Shown in pieces: positions 40,557 through 48,831 of a stretch of DNA of 64,000 nt. This DNA comes from Bradyrhizobium diazoefficiens (GTDB lineage Bacteria > Pseudomonadota > Alphaproteobacteria > Rhizobiales > Xanthobacteraceae), in assembly GCF_018131185.1 (NCBI RefSeq), contig NZ_JAFCJE010000001.1, positions 400,001-464,000 of the forward strand, written 5' to 3'. Numbering within the stretch: position 1 is the stretch's first letter; each line of letters opens with the position of its first letter. The notes below the pieces were generated by a model. The model made no database searches. It was not told the DNA's origin and saw only the letters and a program-made list of their open reading frames with translations. The translations under genes were made by a program, and so were the position numbers.

Positions 40557-40610
40557 GGCAGGGGCCACCCCGCCTCGCGTCGCGCGAACAAGCCTGATGT
40601 CGGAGTTCTT

Positions 40611-41657
40611 ATGTCTGAAGCGACCTCCTCCAAGATTCCCGTGACCGTGCTGACCGGCTATCTCGGGGCCGGCAAGACCACGCTTTTGAACCGCATCCTG
40701 TCGGAGAACCACGGCAAGAAATACGCGGTCATCGTCAACGAATTCGGCGAAATCGGCATCGACAACGACCTCATCATCGGCGCCGATGAGGAAGTGTTCG
40801 AGATGAACAACGGTTGCATCTGCTGCACCGTGCGCGGCGACCTCGTCCGCATCATGGACGGCCTGATGAAGCGCAAGGGCAAGTTCGACGCCATCATCGT
40901 CGAGACCACAGGCCTTGCCGACCCCGCGCCCGTGGCCCAGACCTTCTTCGTCGACGAGGACGTGCAGAAGAACGCCCGCCTCGATGCGGTCGTGACGGTC
41001 GCCGACGCCAAATGGCTGTCCGACCGGCTGAAGGATGCGCCCGAGGCCAAGAACCAGATCGCCTTCGCCGACGTCATCGTGCTGAACAAGACCGATCTCG
41101 TCAGCAAGAGCGAACTCGCCGAGGTCGAAGCCCGCATCCGCGGCATCAACCCCTATGCGAAACTCCACCGCACCGAGCGCTGCTCGGTGGCCCTGGCCGA
41201 CGTGCTCGATCGCGGCGCTTTCGATCTCGACCGCATTCTCGACATCGAGCCGGATTTCTTGACGGCCGACGATCATGACCACCACGATCATGATCACCAT
41301 CACGGCCACGACCATCACCACCATGATCACGGCCACGGTCTGAAGCACTATCACGACGAAGACATGCAGTCGCTCTCGCTCAAGACCGACAAGCCGCTCG
41401 ATCCCAACGTGTTCATGCCCTGGCTCCAGAACCTGGTGCAGGTCGAGGGCGGCAAGATCCTGCGCTCCAAGGGCATCCTCTCGTTCCACGACGATGACGA
41501 CCGCTACGTCTTCCAGGGCGTCCACATGATGCTGGAGGGCAACCACCAGCGGAAATGGAAGGACGGCGAGCCGCGCGAGAGCCGCCTCGTCTTCATCGGC
41601 CGCGAACTGCCGGAAAAGGCGATCCGCGAAGGTTTTGAGAGCTGCATCGTCTCGTGA
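40611..41657 (+). CDS. COG0523 (CobW/ZNG1-like) metallochaperone GTPase
   Basis: The 348-residue GTPase has Walker A GYLGAGKTT, the metal-binding GCICC motif (Cys69, 71, 72), NKTD for guanine, and a His/Asp-rich insert (about 219-255: DDHDHHDHDHHHGHDHHHHDHGHG). Members beside Zur boxes deliver zinc to key enzymes when zinc is scarce. It follows znuA by 54 bp without its own Zur box, so it is most likely in the zinc operon. Confidence 0.93.
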   Translation: MSEATSSKIPVTVLTGYLGAGKTTLLNRILSENHGKKYAVIVNEFGEIGIDNDLIIGADEEVFEMNNGCICCTVRGDLVRIMDGLMKRKGKFDAIIVETTGLADPAPVAQTFFVDEDVQKNARLDAVVTVADAKWLSDRLKDAPEAKNQIAFADVIVLNKTDLVSKSELAEVEARIRGINPYAKLHRTERCSVALADVLDRGAFDLDRILDIEPDFLTADDHDHHDHDHHHGHDHHHHDHGHGLKHYHDEDMQSLSLKTDKPLDPNVFMPWLQNLVQVEGGKILRSKGILSFHDDDDRYVFQGVHMMLEGNHQRKWKDGEPRESRLVFIGRELPEKAIREGFESCIVS

Positions 41658-42676
41658 TGAAAGAGTTCACGCCCGCCCCCGATTCCGCCTCGATCGTCTC
41701 CGTCACCGACCGCGTCAAGCCCGTTGCGCTCGGCATGAGCGTGACCTCGGTGCACTTCCTCGGGCCCCGCGCCGCCTTCGTCGGCGGCGAGGAGAACGTC
41801 GCATTCGTCGACGCCAAGGGAGAGATCACCACGGTCGCCGTGCACAGCGGCGGCATTCTCTCGACCGCAACTGACGGCAAGCGCCTCATCATGGGCGGCG
41901 ACGACGGCAAGGTCGTGTCGCTCGACGCCAAGGGCGAGGTGACGCTGCTCGCCACCGATCCGAAGCGGCGTTGGATCGACGCGGTGGCGCTACATCCGGA
42001 TGGCGCCTTCGCCTGGTCGGCCGGCAAGGTCGCGACCGTCAAGAGCGGCAAGAACGAGGAGAAGTCGCTCGAGGTGCCCTCGACTGTCGGCGGGCTAGCG
42101 TTTGCGCCGAAGGGGCTGCGGCTCGCGATCGCGCATTACAACGGCGCGACGCTGTGGTTTCCGAATATGGAGGGATCGGCCGAATTCCTGCCCTGGGCCG
42201 GCTCGCATCTCGGCGTCACCTTCAGCCCGGATAACAAGTTCCTGATCACGACGATGCACGAGGCCGCGCTGCACGGCTGGCGGCTCGCCGACAACAGGCA
42301 CATGCGCATGACCGGCTATCCCGGCCGTGTCCGTTCGATGTCCTGGAGCGCCGGCGGCAAGGGGCTGGCGACCTCTGGCGCCGACACCGTCATCATCTGG
42401 CCGTTCGGAAGCAAGGACGGTCCGATGGGCAAGGAGCCCGCCATGCTCGCGCCGCTGCAGGCGCGCGTGGCGGCGGTCGCCTGCCATCCGAAGAACGACA
42501 TCCTCGCCGCCGGCTACAGCGACGGCACCGTGCTGATGGTGCGGCTGGAGGACGGCGCGGAGATCCTGGTCCGCCGCAACGGCACCCCACCGGTCGCGGC
42601 GCTCGCCTGGAATGCGAAAGGCACGCTGCTGGCGTTTGCCGATGAAAATGGGGACGGCGGCCTGCTCGAGCTTTAA
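41657..42676 (+). CDS. WD40-repeat beta-propeller protein linked to the zinc operon
   Basis: The 339-residue protein consists of about seven WD40-like blades, for example VDAKGEITTVAVHSGGILSTATDGKRLIMGGDDGKVVSLDAKGEV and SWSAGGKGLATSGADTVIIWPFG. It has no signal peptide. Its ATG overlaps the CobW stop (TGATG), a strong sign of joint translation. A scaffold or partner for the metallochaperone is possible; no activity can be named. Confidence 0.87.
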   Translation: MKEFTPAPDSASIVSVTDRVKPVALGMSVTSVHFLGPRAAFVGGEENVAFVDAKGEITTVAVHSGGILSTATDGKRLIMGGDDGKVVSLDAKGEVTLLATDPKRRWIDAVALHPDGAFAWSAGKVATVKSGKNEEKSLEVPSTVGGLAFAPKGLRLAIAHYNGATLWFPNMEGSAEFLPWAGSHLGVTFSPDNKFLITTMHEAALHGWRLADNRHMRMTGYPGRVRSMSWSAGGKGLATSGADTVIIWPFGSKDGPMGKEPAMLAPLQARVAAVACHPKNDILAAGYSDGTVLMVRLEDGAEILVRRNGTPPVAALAWNAKGTLLAFADENGDGGLLEL

Positions 42677-42706
42677 TCTGTCATGGTTCCGGCCCTATAG
42701 GGGACC

Positions 42707-43423
42707 ATGCGGTTTCTAACGACCTTCCAGCTAGCAGACTTCGGCGACACGCTGGTCAGCCTGTTCACGGCCTTCGTGCTGGGCACTCTGATCGGCGCCG
42801 AGCGGCAATATCGCCAGCGCACCGCGGGCCTGCGCACCAACGTGCTGGTCGCGGTTGGCGCCGCGGCCTTCGTCGATCTTGCCATGCATCTGACCGGCGC
42901 CGACGGGGCGGTGCGGGTGATTTCCTATGTCGTCTCGGGCATCGGCTTCCTCGGCGCCGGCGTCATCATGAAACAGGGCATGGACGTGCGCGGGCTCAAC
43001 ACCGCCGCGACGCTGTGGGCTTCGGCCGCGGTCGGCTCCTGCGCCGGAGCCGACATGGTCGCCCAGGCCGCTGCGCTGACCGTGTTCGTCATCGCCGGCA
43101 ACACCATGCTGCGTCCGCTGGTCAACGCCATCAACCGCATCCCGCTGAACGAGAAGGCGCTGGAGGCGACCTATTACTTCAAGCTCGCGGTCGCGGCGGA
43201 TGCCGTGCCCGACATGCGCGACCGGCTCGTCGAGAAACTCGAGGGCGCAAACTATCCGGTGGCCGATATCGACGTGGTCGAGACGGGGGATGATTTGATA
43301 GAGATCGTCGCAAAGCTGGTCGCGTCCGCGGTGGATCCGAATGAGCTGAACGCGGTGGCGACGGATCTCCAGCACCTGCCCGGCGTGCGCCATGCGACGT
43401 GGGAAGCCAGCACGACGGAGTGA
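42707..43423 (+). CDS. MgtC/SapB-family membrane protein
   Basis: The 238-residue protein has four hydrophobic segments with the MgtC block LGTLIGAERQYRQRTAGLRTNVLVAVGAAAFVDL and VISYVVSGIGFLGAGVIMKQG, then a soluble ACT-like tail. Relatives act in survival at low magnesium or inside hosts, partly through control of ATP synthase. It lies 30 bp after the WD40 gene and may be read with the zinc operon. Confidence 0.92.
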   Translation: MRFLTTFQLADFGDTLVSLFTAFVLGTLIGAERQYRQRTAGLRTNVLVAVGAAAFVDLAMHLTGADGAVRVISYVVSGIGFLGAGVIMKQGMDVRGLNTAATLWASAAVGSCAGADMVAQAAALTVFVIAGNTMLRPLVNAINRIPLNEKALEATYYFKLAVAADAVPDMRDRLVEKLEGANYPVADIDVVETGDDLIEIVAKLVASAVDPNELNAVATDLQHLPGVRHATWEASTTE

Positions 43424-43471
43424 GCGCGGCGTTTTGGCGCGCAAGTGTTCGGTTCCCGTCGTGCTGGCCAC

Positions 43472-43496
43472 GGAACCGCAACTGGCCAAATTCGTT
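43472..43496 (+). promoter_or_regulatory. EcfG-type promoter before the Pro-rich membrane protein
   Basis: GGAAC (43472-43476), 16 bases, then CGTT (43493-43496) is a perfect general-stress promoter 28 bases before the ATG at 43525. Confidence 0.8.
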
Positions 43497-43524
43497 GGTC
43501 CCGCAGACAAAGGCGGTGATCGAC

Positions 43525-43860
43525 ATGCCCGGCCAGTATGACAAGCGCAGACTGAAACGCGACCTGATGGTCGCCTGTTCGCTGTTCGCGGCGGGCGTCG
43601 TGGTGTCGGGAATGTCGCTCGCACAAATCCGAGCCCAGAGCCGGATGGAATTGGCGCAGGCGACGCAGCCGCTCCAGGGCACGCCGTCCGACGATCAGAA
43701 CAAGCCCGCGGAAGCCAAGCCCGGCGGCGACCGGCCGACCACGCCGGCGCCCGAGCCGGCGCGGCCCGATTCCCAGACGCAGGGCGCGGCGGGTGCCGCC
43801 AAGCCGGCATTGCCGCCAGCTCCGCCCGAGAAGATCGCGCCGCCGATGGACAAGAAGTAG
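43525..43860 (+). CDS. small Pro/Ala-rich membrane-anchored protein, stress-linked
   Basis: The 111-residue product has a basic start (MPGQYDKRRLKRD), one hydrophobic segment (LMVACSLFAAGVVVSGMSL) and a long Pro-, Ala- and Lys-rich tail (APEPARPDSQTQ and beyond) that is probably unfolded in the periplasm. SD-like AAGGCGG precedes the ATG at 43525. No family is recognised. The consensus EcfG promoter suggests a role in envelope stress or starvation survival. Confidence 0.72.
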   Translation: MPGQYDKRRLKRDLMVACSLFAAGVVVSGMSLAQIRAQSRMELAQATQPLQGTPSDDQNKPAEAKPGGDRPTTPAPEPARPDSQTQGAAGAAKPALPPAPPEKIAPPMDKK

Positions 43861-43877
43861 GCCTCTCCGAGAGAGGC
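43861..43877. terminator. short hairpin between convergent genes
   Basis: GCCTCTC (43861-43867) and GAGAGGC (43871-43877) form a 7-bp stem with a 3-base loop between the stress gene and hss. There is no T-run. Confidence 0.4.
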
Positions 43878-43881
43878 GCCC

Positions 43882-45324
43882 TCACCGCACCAGAACGTTC
43901 TTGAACTGCCACGGATCAGACGTGTCGATATCTTCCGGAAACAGTCCGGGACGATCCGTCAGCGGCGTCCAGTCGGTATAGAAGCCCTTCACCGGGCCGA
44001 GATAGGGCAGCTGGATTTCCAGCAGACGATCGAAATCCATCTCGTCGGCTTCGACGATGCCTTCGTTCGGGTTTTCCAGCGCCCACACCATGCCGCCGAG
44101 CACGGCGGAGGTCACCTGCAGGCCGGTGGCGTTCTGATAGGGCGCGAGCGCGCGGGTCTCTTCGATCGAGAGCTGCGAGCCGTACCAGTACGCATTCTTG
44201 TCATGGCCGAACAGCAGCACGCCGAGCTCGTCGATGCCGTCGACGATCTCGTTCTCGTCGAGGATGTGGTGCTTCTCCTGCATCTTGGCGGCGCGGCCGA
44301 ACATTTCATGCAGCGACAGCACGGCATCGTCGGCGGGGTGATAGGCATAGTGGCAGGTCGGCCGGTAGACCGCCGTGCCCGAGGCGTCACGCACCGTGAA
44401 GTAATCGGCGATCGAGATCGACTCGTTGTGGGTGACGAGGAAGCCGTATTGCGCGCCGCGGGTCGGGCACCAGGTGCGCACGCGCGTGTTGGCGCCGGGC
44501 TGCATCAGATAGATGGCGGCGCCGCAACCGGCCTCGTGGGTCCGCGCATTCTCGGGCATCCATTTCTCATGAGTGCCCCAGCCGAGCTCGGACGGCTGCA
44601 CGCCTTCCGACAGGAAGCCTTCCACCGACCAGGTATTGACGAAAACATCCGGTTCTTTCGGCTTCTTGGAGCGCTGGGTGTCGCGTTCGGCGATGTGGAT
44701 GCCCTTGATGCCGGCCTGCCGCATCAGGTCAGCCCATTCGGCCTTGGTCTTGGGCTTGGGCGCATTGAGCTTCAGATCGGCGGCGACGTTGAGCAGCGCC
44801 TGCTTGACGAAAAAGGAGACCATGCCGGGATTGGCGCCGCAGCAGGAGACGGCCGTGGTCGAGCCCGCCGGGCGCGCCTTCTTGGCGGCCAGCGTCACCT
44901 CGCGCAGCGCGTAATTGGAGCGCGCTTCCGGCCCCTTCGACGAATCGAAATAGAAGCCGAGCCAGGGCTCGTTGACGGTGTCGATGTAGAGCGCGCCGAG
45001 CTCGTTGCAGAGCTCCATGATGTCGGTGGAGCCGGTGTCGACCGAGAGATTGACGCAAAAGCCCTGGCCGCCGCCTTCGGTGAGCAGCGAGGTCAGCAAC
45101 TCCCGATAATTGTCCCTGGTCACCGCCTTCTGGATGAAGCGGACATTGTGCTTCTCGCAATGTGCCTTGCGGCCCTCGTCCTTGGGATCGATCACGGTGA
45201 CGCGCGACTTGTCGTAGTCGAGATGCCGCTCGATGAGCGGCAACGTGCCTTTGCCGATGGAGCCGAAGCCGACCATGACGATGGGACCGGTGATCTTCGC
45301 GTAGATCTGCGAGGTGGGGCTCAT
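43882..45324 (-). CDS. hss: homospermidine synthase
   Basis: The 480-residue enzyme transfers an aminobutyl group between putrescine molecules to make sym-homospermidine, using NAD+. The N-terminal MVGFGSIGKGTLPLI, and CCGANPGMVSFFVKQALL with EPWLGFYFDSSKG, match bacterial Hss. The start at 45324 has GGAG about 11 bases upstream. It is the last gene of the minus-strand set odc-GNAT-ridA-hss, which supplies putrescine from ornithine. Homospermidine is a main polyamine of rhizobia. Confidence 0.95.
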   Translation of the reverse strand: MSPTSQIYAKITGPIVMVGFGSIGKGTLPLIERHLDYDKSRVTVIDPKDEGRKAHCEKHNVRFIQKAVTRDNYRELLTSLLTEGGGQGFCVNLSVDTGSTDIMELCNELGALYIDTVNEPWLGFYFDSSKGPEARSNYALREVTLAAKKARPAGSTTAVSCCGANPGMVSFFVKQALLNVAADLKLNAPKPKTKAEWADLMRQAGIKGIHIAERDTQRSKKPKEPDVFVNTWSVEGFLSEGVQPSELGWGTHEKWMPENARTHEAGCGAAIYLMQPGANTRVRTWCPTRGAQYGFLVTHNESISIADYFTVRDASGTAVYRPTCHYAYHPADDAVLSLHEMFGRAAKMQEKHHILDENEIVDGIDELGVLLFGHDKNAYWYGSQLSIEETRALAPYQNATGLQVTSAVLGGMVWALENPNEGIVEADEMDFDRLLEIQLPYLGPVKGFYTDWTPLTDRPGLFPEDIDTSDPWQFKNVLVR

Positions 45325-45386
45325 GGGATGGTTTCTCCGGAACGTGCTGGCAGGCAAACGGTGGGTGGATCAGGCGCCGCGGCGCT

Positions 45387-45776
45387 TCAGATGCTGCGGC
45401 GCTTGGCGGTGGCTTCGATCTCGACCTTCATCTCGGGCTTATACAGCGCCGAGACGACGAGAAGCGTGGCGGCGGGGCGGATGTCGCCGAGGACTTCGCC
45501 GCAGACGGCGAAATGCGCGTCTGCGTCCTTGATGTCGGTAAGGTAGTAGGTCACGCGGACGATGTCGGCCATCTCGAAGCCGCCCTCCTTCAGGGCAGCT
45601 TCGATGGTCTTGAAGCAGTTGCGTGACTGGCTCGTGACATCTGCCGGCATCGTCATCGTGGTGTAGTCATAGCCCGTGGTTCCCGCGACGAAGGCGAACT
45701 CGCCGTCGATCACGGCGCGGCTGTAGCCGGCGGCTTTCTCGAACGGGGAGCCGGTGGAAATCAGGCGACGGGACAT
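45387..45776 (-). CDS. RidA-family (YjgF/YER057c/UK114) protein
   Basis: The 129-residue protein shows GTTGYDYTTMTMPADVTSQSRNCFKTIEAALKEGGFEMADIVRVTYYLTDIKD and the RPAATLLVV segment with the conserved Arg that binds enamines or imines. RidA proteins hydrolyse reactive products of PLP enzymes. In this operon it may protect the PLP-dependent decarboxylase or act on an imine formed by Hss. Confidence 0.9.
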   Translation of the reverse strand: MSRRLISTGSPFEKAAGYSRAVIDGEFAFVAGTTGYDYTTMTMPADVTSQSRNCFKTIEAALKEGGFEMADIVRVTYYLTDIKDADAHFAVCGEVLGDIRPAATLLVVSALYKPEMKVEIEATAKRRSI

Positions 45777-45922
45777 GTCTTGGGCCTCGACTGACGGGAG
45801 GATTTCGCGGGGTTAAAGGGCGTTTCCGGCGCCTGCGCAACCCCAAACGAACGGGCTTAGTGCAGGCGTGGCCGGGCCGTGCCGCTCGCGGCGGCTTCGG
45901 TCGTCACCATCATGGCGGTCCC

Positions 45923-46510
45923 TCAGGCCGCGCGCGCGTGGAGCGCGCGAACCGACCTCCGTTTGGGCAGGGGCGCGCCGGTCGGGACGATCATCCCCTC
46001 GGCGCCGTCGAGCACGCCTTCCGCGAACTCGATCGCCAGCAGGCGGTCGCGCTCGAACGGGCCGGGCAGCGACAGCGCGCCGGTCTTCTCGCCCGAGAAG
46101 CCGAAGCGGGCGTAATAGGGCGCGTCGCCGAGCAGGATCACGGCGGCATGGCCGCGCGCCCGGGCGGCGGCCAGCGCTTGATGCATCAGCGCGGCGCCGA
46201 TCCCGAGTTCGCGGAAGGCAGGGTCGACCGCCAGCGGTCCGAGGACCAGAGCGGGCCTGCCTCCGGCGCTGACGTGCCAAAGCCGCACGGTTCCCACGAG
46301 CTTGCCCTCGCGCACCGCCGACAGGGCAAGGCCTGTGGCGGGCGCACGTCCGTCACGCAGGCGCTGGCAGGTGCGGCCATGGCGGTTCTCGCCAAAGCAG
46401 GCATCGAGCAGCGCTTCACGCATCGCGACGTCGGCAGCACGTTCCGCACGGATCACGAACGGAGCGGCTTTCGAGGTGAGGGCGATCTGTGGCTTCCGAA
46501 AAGCGGTCAT
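45923..46510 (-). CDS. GNAT-family N-acetyltransferase (YhbS-like)
   Basis: The 195-residue protein has the acetyl-CoA motif LGPLAVDPAFRELGIGAALMHQAL and later GDAPYYARFGFSGEKTG, as in YhbS-type GNATs. Position between ornithine decarboxylase and ridA suggests it could acetylate a polyamine or related amine, but no substrate residues are known. The intergenic stretch upstream carries two inverted repeats. Confidence 0.87.
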   Translation of the reverse strand: MTAFRKPQIALTSKAAPFVIRAERAADVAMREALLDACFGENRHGRTCQRLRDGRAPATGLALSAVREGKLVGTVRLWHVSAGGRPALVLGPLAVDPAFRELGIGAALMHQALAAARARGHAAVILLGDAPYYARFGFSGEKTGALSLPGPFERDRLLAIEFAEGVLDGAEGMIVPTGAPLPKRRSVRALHARAA

Positions 46511-46526
46511 GGCGCGTCAATCCCCG

Positions 46527-46609
46527 CTTGAACGGACGTGCGAGCGGCACGCCAGTTCAAGACGTCGTCAGATATCGAGATGTGGAGGAGGAGCCGGCAA
46601 GCCGGCTCC
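46527..46609. promoter_or_regulatory. two inverted repeats between odc and GNAT
   Basis: CTTGAAC (46527-46533) and GTTCAAG (46555-46561) are exact inverses. Further on, GGAGCCGGC (46590-46598) and GCCGGCTCC (46601-46609) form a 9-bp stem with a 2-base loop 35 bases past the odc stop on the minus strand. The latter may slow or trim the operon transcript. Neither is followed by a T-run. Confidence 0.5.
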
Positions 46610-46643
46610 CGGGTTCGTCAGGCCTCGGAGAAAGAGAGGCGGA

Positions 46644-47786
46644 TCAGATGTGGTACGTCCGCAGCGGCGGGATGCCGTTGAACGCCACCGACGAGTAGGT
46701 CGACGTATAGGCCCCGGTGCCTTCGATCAGCACCTTGTCGCCGATCTCCAACGTGACGGGGAGCGGATACGGGCTCTTCTCGTACAGCACGTCGGCGCTG
46801 TCGCAGGTCGGACCTGCGAGCACGCACGGCGTCATGTCCGCGCCGTCGTGACGGGTGCGGATGGCATAGCGGATCGACTCGTCCATGGTCTCGGCGAGAC
46901 CGCCGAACTTGCCGATGTCCAGATAGACCCAGCGCACCTCGTCCTCGTCGCTCTTCTTCGAGATGAGCACGACCTCGGATTCGATGATGCCGGCGTTACC
47001 CACCATGCCGCGGCCCGGCTCGATGATGGTCTCCGGAATCTGGTTGCCGAAGTGCTTGCGCAGTGCGCGGAAGATCGAGCGGCCGTAGGTGACGACCGGC
47101 GGCACGTCCTTCAGGTACTTGGTCGGGAAGCCGCCGCCCATGTTGACCATGGACAGGTTGATGCCGCGCTCGGCGCAGTCGCGGAACACCTGCGAGGCCA
47201 TCGCCAGCGCACGGTCCCACGCCTTCACCTTGCGTTGCTGCGAGCCGACATGGAACGAGATGCCGCACGGCTCCAGGCCCAGGCGCTTGGCAAGGTCGAG
47301 CACCTCGACGGCCATCTCCGGGTCGCAGCCGAACTTGCGCGACAGCGGCCACTCGGCGCCGGCGCAGTCATAGAGGATGCGGCAGAACACCTTCGCGCCG
47401 GGGGCGGCGCGGGCGATCTTCTCGACCTCGGCGGAGCAATCGACCGCGAACAGCCGGATGCCGAGCGCGAAGGCGCGCGCGATGTCGCGCTCCTTCTTGA
47501 TCGTGTTGCCGAAGGAGATCCGGTCGGGCGTCGCACCCGCGGCCAGCGCCATCTCGATCTCGGCGACCGTCGCGGTGTCGAAGCAGGAGCCCATGGACGC
47601 GAGCAGCGACAGCACTTCCGGCGCCGGGTTCGCCTTGACGGCATAGAACACGCGGCTGTCGGGCAGCGCCTTGGCGAAGGTCTGGTAATTGTCGCGCACG
47701 ACTTCGAGGTCGACCACGAGGCAAGGCTCGGTGTCCTGGCCCTCGCTGCGGCGGTTGCGCAGGAATTCCTGAATGCGTTCGGTCAT
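46644..47786 (-). CDS. ornithine (type III, eukaryotic-fold) decarboxylase
   Basis: The 380-residue PLP enzyme has Lys51 in FYAVKANP for the cofactor, GMVGNAG and EPGRGMVG for phosphate binding, and Cys328 in GPTCDSADV, the active-site residue given by the partner subunit. It makes putrescine from ornithine; the fold also includes lysine/ornithine decarboxylases, so cadaverine is possible. It heads the odc-GNAT-ridA-hss operon and has an unusually long, structured leader (to about 48110). Confidence 0.94.
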   Translation of the reverse strand: MTERIQEFLRNRRSEGQDTEPCLVVDLEVVRDNYQTFAKALPDSRVFYAVKANPAPEVLSLLASMGSCFDTATVAEIEMALAAGATPDRISFGNTIKKERDIARAFALGIRLFAVDCSAEVEKIARAAPGAKVFCRILYDCAGAEWPLSRKFGCDPEMAVEVLDLAKRLGLEPCGISFHVGSQQRKVKAWDRALAMASQVFRDCAERGINLSMVNMGGGFPTKYLKDVPPVVTYGRSIFRALRKHFGNQIPETIIEPGRGMVGNAGIIESEVVLISKKSDEDEVRWVYLDIGKFGGLAETMDESIRYAIRTRHDGADMTPCVLAGPTCDSADVLYEKSPYPLPVTLEIGDKVLIEGTGAYTSTYSSVAFNGIPPLRTYHI

Positions 47787-48436
47787 AGCACTCTCCCAAA
47801 CGGCCCAGCGACGGGGATCCGTTCAAAAAATGTCGTCGGATAAGCGCCCCGGCCAGATCGCGCGATGGAGGCGCGACGAGCCAAAGACTCAAATCAGACT
47901 GTGCTGCCGTGGATTGGTTGGGAATTTCCCGCCCGCACACCTGGCAATGAAGGACAAGCCTTTTCAGTAGCCCGCGCCGGCGTTGGAATGCCGGTAGAGA
48001 CCAAAAAAGCCCGATCCGTCGTTGCTTTAAGTCGCGTCCCCCGTTGAGAGCGGGGTGCGCCGGTTCGCCTCCGGCTGCCAGTCACGGTTGCAAAAAGTGA
48101 AGTCACCTTCGACAAGGCATCTCTTGAGAGAGATGCTGGACGCTCCGGGTTTGCTTTCGTCTTCCGGCTATGAGCCTTCCGACTTCCGCACTTCCGAAGA
48201 GCCCCTCGGCTTCTTCACCCCTTGGCGGCTGTCCGGCCTCTTGTCCGGATACCTACCGACTGACACACGACCACAGGCACGTGCGAAATTGGGCAAGAGC
48301 GCACATAAGCGTTTTGACTCTGCTTCGCAAGAATTTTTTTAGGCTGAGAACAGAATTGCCTAACATCTGCTTGCGCAGTGTTGCGCGAGCGACGCGGAAG
48401 ATGAACGGGCGTTAAGTTTTCAAGCCGGCGCGAGCG
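47787..48436. other. 650-bp gene-free interval holding the odc leader and promoter region
   Basis: No protein gene is supported here. The part next to odc, to about 48120, is rich in minus-strand hairpins (see 47940-48110). The AT-richer part at 48260-48420 contains a possible minus-strand promoter, TTGCG then TTATG about 17 bases on (near 48333-48309). Nothing else was recognised. Confidence 0.6.
47940..48110 (-). ncRNA. structured leader RNA of the ornithine decarboxylase operon (speF-type candidate)
   Basis: On the minus strand three stems follow one another: GCCGG/CCGGC (48075-48059), CCCCG/CGGGG (48055-48039) and a weak AAAGC/GCTTT stem (48028-48006) running into TTTTTT (48008-48003). 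A further CCGGC/GCCGG stem lies at 47994-47977. A 5-codon open frame, MPCRR, starts at 48120. The family speF RNA (Rfam RF00518) is known upstream of this decarboxylase in alphaproteobacteria. Location and structure fit, but I could not align it. Confidence 0.6.
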
Positions 48437-48691
48437 TCAGCCGCGCTTCGTGAACGGCTCGATGCGCTGAGCTGCGCGGATGAAGGCGGTCATCACCAGC
48501 ACGCCGAGTGCGAACAGCACGGCCTGCAGGATGTGCGTGCCCTGATCGCCGAGCCCGAACAGGATCGCGAGTGCCCAGCCGCCCGCAAAGGCCGCGCCGA
48601 ACACTTCGGCGCCGATCAGGATGGCGGCGCTGATGACCGTGATGACGCTTGGCCAGGCGATCTGACGGGAAGACGAGGAAGGCGCGTTCAT
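48437..48691 (-). CDS. small inner-membrane protein of unknown function
   Basis: The 84-residue product starts at 48691 (MNAPSSSSRQIAWPSV) and has two hydrophobic helices (VITVISAAILIGAEVFGAAFAGGWALAILFG and ILQAVLFALGVLVMTAFI) with a basic tail (RAAQRIEPFTKRG). No family is recognised. A longer reading to 48814 adds a stretch without membrane or signal character. It is divergent from the oligopeptidase gene. Confidence 0.68.
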   Translation of the reverse strand: MNAPSSSSRQIAWPSVITVISAAILIGAEVFGAAFAGGWALAILFGLGDQGTHILQAVLFALGVLVMTAFIRAAQRIEPFTKRG

Positions 48692-48831
48692 GAGCTCAGG
48701 GGTCCGTGGTCCAATCGAGGGCCGCAATCTCCCCGAAAAGGCGGGCGGGAGCAAGGCCAAATGGCCCAAAAAAGCCCCATCGCGTGCTATAGCTGGCCGC
48801 AACAATCGACCCATGAAAACCGGGACTTGCG

